Positions 24,641 through 37,164 are shown, numbered from the stretch's first letter. The stretch: 64,000 nt of DNA from Aspidiotus rigidus (GCA_035079385.1 JAVHKY010000001.1:8084501-8148500); one strand, 5' to 3'. Notes: generated by a model from the letters alone, not told the origin. Program-made: numbers and translations.

Positions 24641-25106
24641 TTCGACAGTTTTTTTGTCAACTCAGCACACAATTTTACCCTAGAATCAAGAAAAACTTTG
24701 AAGTTTAGGCGATTTTTTCGTTTTGGAGAAATGTTGACCCTTTTTGGTCCCATTAACCCATTTCGGTGCTTTGTAGTATTTTTTAACTATTTTATTCAGA
24801 TTTAGCGCTAAATTTTACTCCAGGATCGGGGAACACTTTAAAGATGACGCGATTCTTTCAATCAGGAAAATTGTTTTTCGATAATTCACAACTTTGGGAA
24901 CCCCTCCTGTAAAATTTCGGCACATTTTGGTCCATAACTCGGCTCAGAAAAGTCGTAGGAACATTGGATATGGCTCAAATTAAAGATCAAATTGAGATAC
25001 AAAATTCGTACACTTAAACTATACGTCTTTCGGTTTGAATTTTCGCGCTACGACAGATTTAGCGCAAACTCCCATTTAACTGGTAAGATCTTTCTAGTCC
25101 ACCCCG

Positions 25107-25600
25107 TATAGCCTGAAAGATAGCCCCTTCAAATAACTAGATATGCAATACTTCATACACCAAGTCCCCCTCCCGTAATTATAGTTCGGACGTTGAAACT
25201 TTTGTAAGTTTACCTCCTATTGTATATAGATTCGAAGCTCGGGCCTGTGACGTCACAATTTGATAACTTTTTTCAGGGTTCTCCCTAACTGCAGTGTCTT
25301 TTGTATAACTTCAAAAATAATTGAAATACGACTGGTACGTCAAAATTTTTCAGATCCCCTTGCCCCATAAAACAGGTTCCTTGCCACCCCTCTTTGAACT
25401 CCGTTAAAGAACCCGTGAGTTTTTTTCGAGTCTTCCTCCTATTGTATATTATGGCTCAAAAATGGAAATTTTTTCAAGTCCCTTTCTTCTCAAATTTTAT
25501 GATTCAAGAGTCGACATTTCTCCAAGTAGAGAGAGTGAGCATGGGTAGAGCACAAATACAAGCAGCACCAGTGGATGTGTTCAACTGTGAGAGAAACTGA
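25107..25600 (+). repeat. Composite dispersed repeat, continued
   Basis: This resumes the interrupted unit (TAGCCTGAAAGATAGCC) and then shows two or three diverged units of a CAAGTCCCCCTCC...GAAATTTTTTCAAG type. It also carries the landmark CCCCATAAAACAGGTTCC near 25365, followed by a CTCCGTTAAAGAACCCGTGAG block. The same order of landmarks is found at 33930-33980 and 59486-59700. Confidence 0.6.
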
Positions 25601-27434
25601 ATAAGCTAGAGTACTGCATTGCTACAAGAGATGAGACGAAAGATCCAGTTTTCAGGCGCTTAAGATGAGGGATGAAGAGTGTAAGATGAAAAATACAAGA
25701 GTATGTAGCATTCGAATTATCAGTGGTGAGAATAAAGGGGGAATTTCTCAAACGGTGATTGGTTATGGAATCTTGGATTTTCTTCGTTTCCCGTAGACGA
25801 AAATTTTGAACTTACATATCAACTAAGAATGATTAATGAGGATTTAGACTCTTCCACCTTTCCTCGACTGAACTGGGTACATAAATAAGAAACCATAGCA
25901 ATCTGTGAATTTTGCTGTGCACACGTAATAGTTACCTATTGCAGTTTTTATGTGTACATAGAATTAACATTCTTAATCTCCGTTTTCAAATAAAGTATTT
26001 AGCGCGTTCACTTCTGCTAATAAGATGAAAAATTATTCATTTTAGAACTCAGTCAAAGATCAAACACCATTTTTTGGAAAATAAAAATATTTTTACATTT
26101 CAATTCCACCTTTGAGATTTGAGAATGCCAACAAGTACAGTCATGTTTAAAAAAAAAGGTAATTTTTACTAAGAACCTGTTGCGTTTGTGTATTTAAGTA
26201 GAAGAAAATATTAAATTTTTTGTTCATTTCCAAAGGCGATGTGGCACTATCCGTAGCTGGTACAATTTACATATAAGCATCGCATCATATTGGAGTTGAA
26301 GTTGCTCGATTCTTCCGTACGTTCAATCTTCCATAGAAAGAGGGAACAAAATTTTAGAGATGCGAGATACAATTTCTGTATGCACGGTTATTTTGAAGTC
26401 AGAAATATTTAGCGAACTAAATTTGCATACCTTCATATCGTAATAAGGAAAATAATACTCGTTAAATTCTGAAAAGTAAAAGAGAAACCATGTAGTATAG
26501 TAGGTATACCTACCGTACAACGAAATAGAAGAATAATCTCCGAGCATCTTTCGATAAAGATTTTCCGCTTTTAGGTACGTCGCTACAGAACCATGCGTTT
26601 AAAACGAGAAAAGTACAGGTAACAATATCAATATTTCCTGAGACTCGTTAATCTTCGATCACGCATAAATTTACGCATCAGATGTTTGTTCATAGTTATC
26701 ATACAATTTACGAAAAAATTTGGTCTTAGCAAATATATATACACTAGGTACCTACTGAAAGTGCGAAATCGTACAAAAGAATGAGGACACAGTATGACAT
26801 CATATACGCGCAGAAATGTGGCCCGGGGGAAGGTTCAGAATTTCTTCACGAACGTATCCCTTTAAAACATTTACTAGAACAGCTTCTATACCACTTTTGT
26901 CCTTGAGGGTTGCAGAACTATCGAGAGAAAAGGACCGACGATGATAAATTTTCTATTTCTTCGACGACTAGCAAATTACTGGATCCAAATTAGAATAATG
27001 TGAAGCATATTAATATTATGCTAATTTTCTAGATGGAGTGAAATGTATACTGCACAATATTTTTATTTTTATTTTTAATGAAATTGAGAAGAAAAATTAT
27101 TGTTATTCATAATTATATTCAATGCGTCCGTCCTACTCGAAAAAGCCTCTCCCCATTGAAACTTTATACACGCGAAGACCTTACTAAAATTTACATCTCC
27201 ATCCTTACTTCTTTCAAGTTGATAGAAAGCTTGTGTGAATATTTGTATAAGTGTATTTATTCAATGGAAAATAAATTCGTCTGGCAATGTTTGTAAATTG
27301 AAAAAAAAAAAATATATATGAAGAAATAATTTTCTCGTTCTACCTTCGACGTTTCTGCACGAAGCATATGGCAAAATAAAGTGATTTTTCACTCGGATAT
27401 GATTGATGTGTACTCCGTCTGAGTAACTGAGGTC
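25601..27434. other. Upstream region of the acid phosphatase, no gene recognised
   Basis: AT-rich. A TATATAT stretch lies about 120 bases before the phosphatase ATG, but no start site can be fixed from sequence alone. Confidence 0.4.
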
Positions 27435-30400
27435 ATGAATTTTTTCAGGCGTAGTTCCATCGTCGTTATCTCTTTTCTAACCCTTATTATGACATGTCGC
27501 GCTGATCAAACATACGAGTACGAACCACAATTTGCCGAGGACCTACTGAAAGAGGAACACGGTGAAATACTATTCTCATGCATGGTAAGCAGTGGGTTGT
27601 GGTCTATTAATATGTATCTGAAGAAAAGTCTAATAATCGAGTGGTGAAATTTTTTCCAGCTTTTTCGTCACGGCGATCGCAATCCTGTTGGTACCTATCC
27701 TACAAATCCTCACGCCGAAGTCTTCCGTCAAGCTGGACGTGCACGATTGACGCAGGTTTTTAATTGATTCTCATTATTTTCTCTCTAGGAGCAATAATAC
27801 TATGAAGCGTTCGGAGAATGTGATTATGATTTTCCTTCTTAGGACGGAAAAGAACGAGCATTCAGATTGGGCATTTGGGCTCGTAAACGCTATGCGAATC
27901 TAATCCAGGATAAACCTTATCGAGCTGATCTACTCAATGTAATGAGTTCGGATACCGATAGAACCATTAGCAGTGCGCAACTATTCCTGGCCGGTCTCTT
28001 CCCCCCTAAAGACGAAAGAGAACTCTGGAACAAAGATTTACCTTGGCAACCTATACCCGTGTACTCCATCCCAAGTAAAGTTGATAGGGTAAGTCGAACC
28101 TGGTAGTATTCAAGATAAATACAAGAAACTGTTCAGAAATATTTTGCACTCCACGGGAGAGTACTTACAGGATCTATTACCGGGGGACTTTCTTGGAATG
28201 GGCTTGTAACCTATTTCAAGGACTTGGACAAATGTTTGAAGATCAACTATAAGTATTCGAGAACTTGGACGAGAAGAAGAGAGAAAGAATATAAGGGTAG
28301 GGGCATGGAAAAGAATTTGGGTCGACTTTCGAGCTATGAAGGAATATGTCTGAGCTAGATAACAGAAAAGCCCAAGGTAGGTGGAAGGATGTTGAAAATT
28401 TTTTGAGGAGCGAGAATTCTAACCTATTTTAGAGACTATGGAAAATTTCTAAAAAGACGTAGGACCGAGAGAGGACTTCAAAAATGAGACTCGGAGGAAA
28501 TTCGACTTGATTTTGAGCCTAGCAGCAAAAGGGGTGAGAGCTGCAAGTTTTTTCTAAAAAGTTAAGGATGCGTTAAATATTTTCCCTCGCAATGAAAAGT
28601 TTGTTCCAGAGTGGTTTGTAGTTATTTGAGTCATTCTAAAAGTTTTAGCTTCGAGCCATCTCTAGCTTTATTAATGGAATTTCCGGCCAGTAACCCGCTG
28701 TTTTTTTAATGATCGCGTCTAGATCACGACGTCATCAAGGAATTCTTCTGTGAAATACTCACAGAAGCGAACATTGACTCCTTTAAAGGGTAGAGGACAT
28801 GGTTTTGAGCTTCGTTCAGGAAAGAAGGTTAGATAAGTCCGACAGAATAAGGTTCCCAAGTGATTTAAAGCTCCGAGTCCAGAACAGGGGATGGGATTTT
28901 ACACTGTCTTTAGGGTGCATTCTCGGGGGACCTTGAAAAAGTTCGAGTACTATAAGCTTGACAAAAAAGAGAGAGGTCTAAAAAATATTTTCTAACCATA
29001 ATATACTTTTTTTAAATGTAAAACTTTGAGTCGTGATTATTTCCGTCATAGTTGCTCCGGCCAGAGTCATATTGCGCTCAGTACAATATAGAAGTCGAAC
29101 GTATAAAACGAAATTCAAGAATGGTCGATTTCAATGAGTCGTACATCGAGTTGTACGATTACATAGAAGAGTACGCCAAAATCAAGATACCGAGAGACGA
29201 CATCATAATGTCCATTAATAAAGCGTCTGAATTTTATGATAATTTATACGTTCAGGTGGGTGCCGACAAACACGAAATAAAACTGTCTGAGAATTTATCT
29301 ATTTTTGTAAAATCATCGACCATACAATATCAATTGACTTACAGTTTGATAAATCCAGACCTTAGATTGTCTCTTTTCTTACGAGACCTTCGGAAAATTT
29401 CTCAATAATAACGTATAATTATGTTTTTATCACAGGAACAAATGAATTTGGAACATCCTACGTGGGTAACGGAAATTTATCCATGGCCTTTACGATACAT
29501 ATCGATATTGTATTTTAAATTTCATACTCTTACTCCAAAAATGAGACGTCTGAAATCAGGTATAATTTTTTTTTTTCACAGCTCCATGTGTAAGCTATCA
29601 TTTTTAAAAAAAGTTCAATGTGCAGGGCCTTTACTAAATCATATTATCGAGGAATTCAAGAAAAAAAGTGATAACCCACAATCTCGAAAAATTTTCCAAA
29701 TATATTCTTGCCACGATGCTACTCTAATCGGACTTATGGATACACTAGGCGTTTATGACGAGACAAAAGCGCATTATAGTGCATCAATTTTGGTGGAGTT
29801 GCGATTATTGTACAAGACTTACATAGTCACAGTAAGTTCAATTGGACAAATCCTCTCAGATAATAGGAACTTGTAATCAAGAGAGTCTCAAATGTATGAT
29901 TTTTGAATTTGCAAAGTAGTACAGGTAAATAAGAGGACACAGTTCGGAAGAGCTTGGGTTCTGTTAAGCACGGTGAATAAAAACACGGAGTGAGTGAGAA
30001 AAATCCTCAGTTTAAGCTGATAGAGGGAAAATGATTACAGGGGGGAGGGTGAATATTTATGAGACAAAGGAAATCTGTATCTAATAATAGGTATGATTTT
30101 GATGGAGCTCTCATTTTCCCCAAAAGAAAAGAAATGTCCGTTAGACCTACAGGTTCGTCATGCGAACTTGCTCTCACACCACTTTATATCACTTCAGAGG
30201 CGCTCTTTAAAGCTTTGTGTACACGGTAATAACAGTGCCACCGCTAAGATGCTCTGCTGTTTTTGTTACTGGCAACTCCGAATTCTATCTGCGAGTTATG
30301 CGCAACGTTACTCACATAAACGCGTGTGTTCTTGCATATTTACGCTCTCCTCTTGCTTGATGGATTAGAAGTGATAAATTTAATTAATTGGAGGTTCAAA

Positions 30401-33400
30401 GGTACTTAGGCCTTCCTGAACTTGTAACAGTAAGAAATTAACCTAAATTTGGAAAAATTATTTTCGGATAGTCCACGAAATGAAAATACAAAGCAGTTCA
30501 AAACATAGACGGTAGGTAAAGAGGGACTATTCCGTTTGTCTCGCATTCATAACTTCACTCCTCGTTATAACGCTCGAAACAGTCAAAATTATTTATATGC
30601 GGTCACAATTCATCCGCTCGTGTAGGAAGTTTGGGTCATAAGTCACAAAAACGACAACAAAGCTGATAGATTCGTACGTCATGTGTTACGAAAAAGGATT
30701 TTGAAATTTTTTCTCTCCAGAATCGTATCACATCAGATGAATGAGAAAGTGTAGCTCGTAATTGATGATTGAAAAGGCTGGTTTGACTACAATTATTCTA
30801 TCAGGGTGAATTCGTCGTCAAGCTAAATACTCGAAGGAACTTTTCGTAATAGTTGTAGGTAGGTACGAAGTGAATATTTAGTCGAGAAATTTCATTTTCG
30901 AGGGTTCAAAATGGAAAGATATATAAAATCAACATTAGGTACCGCATATTTTCACTTGAGATTCATTAATTTCAAGCAAATCACGGTTTGAATAATTGAT
31001 TTAGTCCTGATGTATTGGAGTGAAAATTGAATCTCGCAATACGTAATAACGAGCAAGTTGAAAATGCAAAAAATTTTTGTATGGTAGGGGGTCGACGAAT
31101 GAAACTATTCGTACCTTGCCGTTGTGAGCAACCGATAAGCGTTTTCAAACTTTGTCGAAGTTTTCTGTGTTCTTTCTTTCTCTCAAAATGACTTTTTTGA
31201 GATAGAATTTATAAGATCTTCTCTGTGACGACCGATTTCTAAAAATTTTCTTCTGGTAAAACGAGAAGTACGTATGTCACATATTCGGTGACAGAGAAAG
31301 TGCGATTTGGGTTAGACAACGAGTGTATCGTACGATATTTTTTGCCAAAATTACAAAAAGAAAATTCAAACGATTCTTGAGCTTCTCAAAGTGTACCTAC
31401 AGCTTTAAGCTTACGCCATTCTCTTGATTTTAATTTTATCAGAATAGTGCACCACGCCGTCTTCATCACGATCAATTGTGAAAAAAAATAATTCTTACTT
31501 GCCAATAAAGGTGAATTTAGGTTGAAATTTATCAGCCTAGAATCAAGACTTTAAGAATAATTGAGACTTAAAAATGATCGATACACTACCCATCAACTTG
31601 ATAATCTCGTATAGATTATATTCTATTTGGAAATAGAGACATGAGGAATATTGCCATCAATAAGCCCCTCATAAATTTATGCCCATTTGTCTCGGCTTGA
31701 GCAAAATAACTTTTAGACAGTTGAAAATTGCGTATTTCGATGCCTGGTTAGTGTCAAAAACCTTACAAGAAAAAACATTCGTGCTCCACCTTTTCCTCGC
31801 ATTACAATTCTCTTTAGGGTATTAATTTCGAAAATCGATTCTTCACGTTTATGTTGTTCGCGTGCATCTTTGGAAAGAAATGTTTAGAACGCGGTTGTTT
31901 CTGGTAAAACGTTTTAAAAATGATCTGCACACACTATTGGCGAAGCCTAAACTTCCCTTTTGGGGATTCGTCTCTAGTTTCTGTGCGGTTCGTGCGTTCG
32001 ACTTTTCTGTAATTATTTCCAAGTTTTTCTGATCCTTTTGTCTTCTTCTTTTTTTGTAAGTATCGAGGACTACATCCACCTTCGAAAATATTTTCTTGCC
32101 AACATGACCCATGAAAAAAATGAAATAAAAACAAAAATTCCAACCGGAAGAAAATTATAGGTAAAACATAGTAGGATGATATTGATTTGCTTGGAAGGAT
32201 CGGTTATGAGAGAAGTTGAAATTTTATTAAGAACTACCCGGAATTTTGTTAATGACGCGAAGTTCTTTATTTGTAAGATATACCTAGATACTCTACTGTA
32301 CACAAGGCTGTCAACTATGAAAAGAGGAATATTGTGGTTAACCAATATTATAAGCGTCCTTTACAGCCACATGTATGTTAAAAATCTTGATATGTGAATG
32401 TATGTCTTTGGGCTGAGGTTCAGTCAAAAATCTGAGTCACGTAACATTTCATGACGTCATCAATGATCTTAACCTACTCTAGACGCTTGAGAAATGTCGC
32501 CTTTTAGCCTTCACTATGCTAGACCTAACTTACAGTATATTAGGCTTATTCTAGGCTGCTATAGTAGGTTTATCCTTCATTACATAGACTAATATACGGT
32601 GTACAGTCCCCGAAAACTAGTAAGCTTAACTTTCAGTATACGAGACTTATACTAGACTAAGAATTGGGACGAACATGCGAAAGCAGCCCAGTATACAATC
32701 GATATATCGATACAATAGAAACAAGGTCGATATATAAGTAAAAACTCGCCGTTTCTCTCACGGAGTTGAATGAGAGATGCAGGGAACTTGTTCTACGAGA
32801 AATGGGAGCATTGATAATAGAAAATTTTTGTTTTAACAGGGAACCTGTTTTATGGGGGGCTTTTTGAGAAATTTGCCGTGCGCCGTTCGCCGTGTGCCGT
32901 CCAGCGAAAAACTTGGAAAAATTTCGACTCTCGAGCCATATGTGATATGAGGGGGACTTGGAGAAATTCCGACTCTCGAGCCATATATGATAGGAGGGGG
33001 AGTTGGAAAAATTTCGAATCTCGAGCCATATATGATAGGAGGGGGACTTGGAAAAATTTCAACTCTCGAGCTATATAATGATAGGAAAGGGAGTTGGAAA
33101 AATTTCGACTCTCGAGCCATATATGATATGAGGGAGACTTGGAAAAATTTCGACCCTCGAGCTATATATGATAGGAGGGGGAGTTGGAAAAATTTCGACC
33201 CTCGAGCTATATATGATAGGAGGGGCAGTTGGAAAAATTTCGACTCTCGAGCTATATATGATAGGAGGGGGAGATGGAAAAATTTCGACTCTCGAGCCAT
33301 ATGTGATATGAGGGGGACTTGGAGAAATTCCGACTCTCGAGCCATATATGATAGGAGGGGGAGATGGAAAAATTTCGAATCTCGAGCCATATATGATAGG

Positions 33401-34959
33401 AGGGGGACTTGGAAAAATTTCAACTCTCGAGCTATATAATGATAGGAAAGGGAGTTGGAAAAATTTCGACTCTCGAGCCATATATGATATGAGGGAGACT
33501 TGGAAAAATTTCGACCCTCGAGCTATATATGATAGGAGGGGGAGTTGGAAAAATTTCGACTCTCGAGCCATATATGATATGAGGGAGACTTGGAAAAATT
33601 TCGACCCTCGAGATATATATGATAGGAGGGGGAGTTGGAAAAATTTCGACCCTCGAGCTATATATGATAGGAGGGGGACTTGGAAAAATTTCGACTCTCG
33701 AGCTATATATATGATAGGAGGGGGAATTGGAAAAATTTCGACTCTCGAGTCATATATGATAGGAGGGGGACTTGGAAAAATTTCGACTCTCGAGCTACCT
33801 TGAGATTCGAGAAAAATTTGAACTATCAAATTATATTATACTAGGCTTATAGTAGGTCTATGCCTTCTTTATATTAGCTTTATCTGGGTCTAGGCTTCCT
33901 TGAATTTTCAATACCAAATCCATTTGACTCATAAAACAGGTTCCCTGCGTTCCTCGTTTGACTTCGTTAAGGAAGCCGTCGTTTTTCCTGGTAATAATGA
34001 TGGGATTGGGACATAGAGAAATTTCGACATATGATAGGGGGAAGGGATTGCGAGGGATTCTTCCCGGCCCATACTTAGAAGGCGGCTGGCAACCTTTTTT
34101 TTTTTTTTTAGTAAATAACTCCTGATAGAACAAGTTTCCTGTTAAAACGCCCAAAGACATATACACAATTCAATGTTTTTCCATAGAGTGAAGAAATGGT
34201 GCCGTTTCAATATGCGCTCTACCATACCATGCGTGTTCTCCTACTACGTATGCGTTCTACCGATGTATAATTTTAGTTTCAATGTGCGTTCTACCGTACT
34301 GTAAGCCTGTTAGCGTTGCCCAGGAGACATCACGAGGAGGTGTGTCCAGGTGAGATTGGAACATGTGGACGGGAAGACCTCTCTTCTTCTTCTTCATAAT
34401 CGAGATTTTCCCCGGCAGTCTATGCCTCGACGAAGGCCGAAGACCCAAGGTCCGTCAACTCTTCTTCCGTGGTTCCAATTGTTCTCCACACACGCATCCT
34501 CGTCCTCGCTGTTTGCTACAAAATCCCCATCCAGAAGACGACCGCGATTGTATTTGTGCCGACCAACAAATCTAGTGGTGCATTGCTGGTACATGTTAAT
34601 TTATTTGCATACCAACCTCCTTTGCAGGCGGGCATGTAGAACACACATATGCATGTAGAACGTATATTGAAACTGAAACATGCTGGTAGAGCGCATATTG
34701 AAACGGCACCGGAGAAATTTACTTTTTTTCGGTGTATAGAAATGAATTATTATAAATATCAATGAAATCCAAATGAATTTTCATTTAGGTATCATACAGA
34801 AATATGGAAGATGCCACTCCTCAACTGTTGGAGATTCCCGGCTGCCCAAGTCCATGCTCCTTAGACGATTTCATTGAAGTGACCAAACCAGTCATCCCGG
34901 AAGATATAGAGAGTGAATGCGACACTGCTGATCCAGATTATAACACCATTCTCTATTAA
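27435..34959 (+). CDS. Histidine acid phosphatase (prostatic/venom acid phosphatase-like), 7 exons
   Basis: Exons 27435-27584, 27660-27755, 27843-28088, 29052-29255, 29436-29559, 29626-29831 and 34789-34959 join in phase to 398 residues, close to the family norm. Residues 1-22 form a signal peptide (two Arg, then a hydrophobic core), so the product enters the secretory/lysosomal route. The catalytic RHGDR motif is at residues 53-57, the supporting Arg of SSDTDRT at 122 and the proton-donor His-Asp pair at 303-304 (YSCHD). The C-terminal Cys-rich GCPSPC and KPVIP segment is in the last exon, which lies beyond a 4957-base intron loaded with repeats. All introns obey GT-AG; the donor after exon 2 (GTTTTT) is weak. 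The family hydrolyses phosphate monoesters at acid pH; the natural substrate here is unknown. No C-terminal membrane segment is seen. Confidence 0.93.
32826..33800. repeat. 45-bp minisatellite, about 20 copies with higher-order structure
   Basis: The unit is about 45 bp and contains TTGGAAAAATTTCGACTCTCG and CATATATGATAGGAGG (AGCC/AGCT variants). About 20 units run from 32910 to 33797. Single-base insertions in two units (ATATAATGAT) shift the frame. An eight-unit block repeats with a 361-base period (for example 32941 and 33302), so recent amplification copied a block, not single units. The unit length is a multiple of three, which leaves long open frames on both strands; these are not genes. 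The array lies in the last intron of the acid phosphatase. Confidence 0.93.
33930..33985 (+). repeat. End segment of the composite dispersed repeat
   Basis: CATAAAACAGGTTCCCTGCG followed by CTCGTTTGACTTCGTTAAGG. The first part appears inverted at 32837-32856 on the other side of the minisatellite, and again at 25365, 59486 and 60332. Confidence 0.65.
34198..34710. mobile_element. Palindromic MITE in the phosphatase intron (513 bp)
   Basis: The ends GGTGCCGTTTCAATATGCG... and their exact reverse complement pair over 27 bases. Sub-repeats of GCGTTCTACC and TTTCAATGTGCG-type occur inside both arms. The interior is GC-richer, and the short frames in it have no family motifs. It lies only 78 bases before the last exon's acceptor site. 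Confidence 0.75.
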
Positions 34960-34960
34960 T

Positions 34961-34966
34961 AATAAA
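34961..34966 (+). terminator. Possible polyadenylation signal AATAAA, acid phosphatase
   Basis: It lies two bases after the stop codon. A second candidate TAATAAA is near 35121, which would give a more usual 3' UTR. Confidence 0.4.
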
Positions 34967-35085
34967 GAGTTGAATGGTTTTAGGTAGATTCGAAAAATTA
35001 CTAAGAGACCGTAGTTTAATATGAATCATTCTTTTTGTATCATCTTGGTACCTACAACCGATATGTGATCTGTTATCATCATTAG

Positions 35086-35550
35086 TTCAGTACTCAATGA
35101 GTACAAACCGTAACTTTATTGTAATAAATTTTTTTTTTTTGCACCTCGAATAAAAACATTTTCCTAGATGATGAGTTATTCGTGGATTCATAAGGTCATG
35201 CTGTAGAATTTTTTTGATGATGAAGTTCTATTTATTATTTCATCAAGTATAATATTCCTCTTGAAACGTAGTGAGCTACCATGGCGAATGAGAAAAAGCT
35301 AGTGGTTTATTGCGGCATAAATCGGCTTCAACAAGTTATCTTATACCTACGTCTTGATATCGAGATGTTCGACTTACTTATTTGTTAGAGGTGTTTCACC
35401 AGTTGACTTAACAAAGAATATTATTGTTCTTTGCATAGAATTGAGACGTCGCAAGTAACAAGGTAAATATTATTATCATGAATCTTCAGTTCAGTCTGAA
35501 GAAGTGAGTACTCAATGAGTACAAAAAGTAACTTTATTGTAATCGAATTT
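35086..35550 (+). repeat. Direct repeat pair of about 40 bp between the two genes
   Basis: GTACTCAATGAGTACAAA followed by a GTAACTTTATTGTAAT block occurs near 35092 and again near 35508, about 415 bases apart. The segment falls in the short interval between the phosphatase stop and the first recognised BPNT1 exon. Confidence 0.6.
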
Positions 35551-35693
35551 TTTACTATTTTCAAAACTGTCTGCACTGTTCAATGTAAATTCGACTCGTT
35601 CTTACTGATTCCCATATGATTTTAAAAATTTATTTTACTTTACACATTAACTTGCTATTCTTTGCAGGTGACGAGGTGAACGTATTTCGAGTC

Positions 35694-37010
35694 ATGATGG
35701 TTGTGTTAGAATGGAGTTTTGCCTTCATAATTTACAGCAATTTTGTTGCGGTAAAATCAAATCCTCTCGTCATGAGACTAGTGTCTTCAAGTATACCTAT
35801 AGCCAATCATGCTGGAAAAATTATTCGCGATATCATGGGAAAAGGAAAATTAGAAAATGTTATCCATAAAGTAAAAACTTCCATTCCTCAAAATTTCCAT
35901 ACTTAATAGTGCCTAATTGAAAATTTATATTCATTTTTAACAGGGACTCCAAGGTTATCAAACTGAAGCTGATCGTCGTGCGCATCAACTTATTGTTTGT
36001 TCTTTGTTGCGTCAATTTCCAAAAATTAAAATTATTGGAGAGGAGGAAGGGTGCGAACGCGATAAAGACAACGATAATACTATCAGCGAAAAAGACGAAT
36101 CAGTTTTGACTGAAGGGTGCCCCAAAGATTTACTGGATGTAGATGATGATCAAGTCATAGTTCAACTCAATTATAGGGTTATAATTATATTAAATGCGTT
36201 ATTATGACTGAAACAGATCTACTTTTCTAATATAGGTCACTATATGGGTAGATCCTCTGGATGGAACACGCGAATATATAAAGGGTAAGTACCTCACCAA
36301 TTTAGTCTCATGTCTGAGAAAATAATCGTCATCATCAATATTAATTGCGTGTTATTCTATTTAAAGGCTTTCTGGACCATGTAACTGTTCTAATTGGAAT
36401 AGCGGTTGGAGACAGAGCAGTAGCTGGGGTAATTCATCAGCCATATTATGGTTACAAGGAGAGAGAAGATTGCGGTAGAACTGTATGAGGCGTTGTAGGG
36501 CTTGGAACATACGGTCACACTCCTCAACAGTTACCGGTGGATCGTTTAATTCTGACAACTACGCGGTGGCTTTCTAACAAATTGGTTCAAGAAGCCATCC
36601 GCTCGTTGAAACCTGATGAAGTGTTGAGTGTTGGTGGTGGCGGTTATAAAGTATGTGGAATCATTGTGCAAATTCACTACTTATCATCAGAAAACCAAAA
36701 ATTGTTTTTAATTATGCGCTTTAAAATACAGATTCTTCTATTATTGGAAGGAAAAGCGCATGCCTGCATTTTTGCCACCGCTAATAGCAACAGGTGGGAT
36801 ACGTGTGCCCCAGAAGCGATATTACATGCGGCAGGTGGTTTTTTTACTGATATGTACGGTAATTGTTATTCCTATAACAAAGAAACAGATTTGCAGAACA
36901 AAGAAGGGGCTTTTGCAACAACTCGAAAAGAAGATCATGGCAAACTTTTGAATTCAATATCAGATATCGTAATCAAAGCAAACTTTGAAGATCTACTCCA
37001 AAAAGTATAA
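35694..37010 (+). CDS. BPNT1: 3'(2'),5'-bisphosphate nucleotidase 1-like (BPNT1), with in-frame TGA
   Basis: This lithium-sensitive, Mg-dependent phosphatase family removes a phosphate from adenosine 3',5'-bisphosphate, clearing the by-product of sulfation. The exons seen are about 35694-35870, 35944 to about 36159 (the donor could be at 36153, 36159 or 36177), 36236-36284, 36367-36650 and 36732-37010, all in phase. Metal-site motifs are [18 protein letters not shown] and [10 protein letters not shown]; the GRT.GVVGLG and VGGGGYK blocks also match the family. Codon 36486-36488 is TGA where the family has Trp (GRTxG), so a straight translation stops at about 60% of the length. The start is uncertain: MRLVSSS (35772) aligns with the conserved N-terminus, the ATG at 35694 is the first in-frame one, and an acceptor at 35737 could join an unseen 5' exon. 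It may be a recent null allele, a pseudogene or a base error. Confidence 0.85.
36486..36488 (+). other. In-frame TGA in place of conserved Trp in the BPNT1 exon
   Basis: Reading on from the DPLDGT exon gives GRTV, then TGA, then GVVGLG. The family has Trp (TGG) at this place. The frame is unbroken on both sides, so this is a single-base nonsense difference. Confidence 0.9.
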
Positions 37011-37164
37011 AACGTTGCCATAATTCTGTAACTTCACATACTATTTGCTACCAGCTTGTAACTTGAGGTCGTTCACCTCAGGTTATTGACTTTTTCAGCG
37101 AATTTCAACTGGTAAGCAAAATATATTTAAAATGGAATAGCGTACTCCTATGATTCAATATAGA

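Larger units (their letters stand above)
22922..25106. mobile_element. 2.2-kb TIR element with TA target site and internal tandem arrays
   Basis: About 180 bases at the left end (with CCAGTTAAGTGGGAGTTTG, AAATCTGTCGTAGCGCGAA and GAGCCGAGTTATGGACC blocks) recur inverted at the right end, about 24900-25106. TA flanks both sides, and removing the element restores the surrounding repeat unit (GGTG-TA-TAGCCTGAAAG). The terminal GGRTGGACYAG resembles mariner-type ends. No transposase frame is present; the interior consists of two tandem arrays plus an inverted copy of one array unit (24650-24830), which extends the inverted arms. Non-autonomous. Confidence 0.75.

Noticed and set aside
24215..24805. 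196-codon frame
   Set aside because: It runs across the 110-bp tandem array and an inverted 140-bp unit of a transposon; no domain or splice context.
32833..33829. Long open frames (150-252 codons) on both strands
   Set aside because: They are by-products of a 45-bp tandem unit, which is a multiple of three; products are pure unit repeats and break where a unit gains one base.
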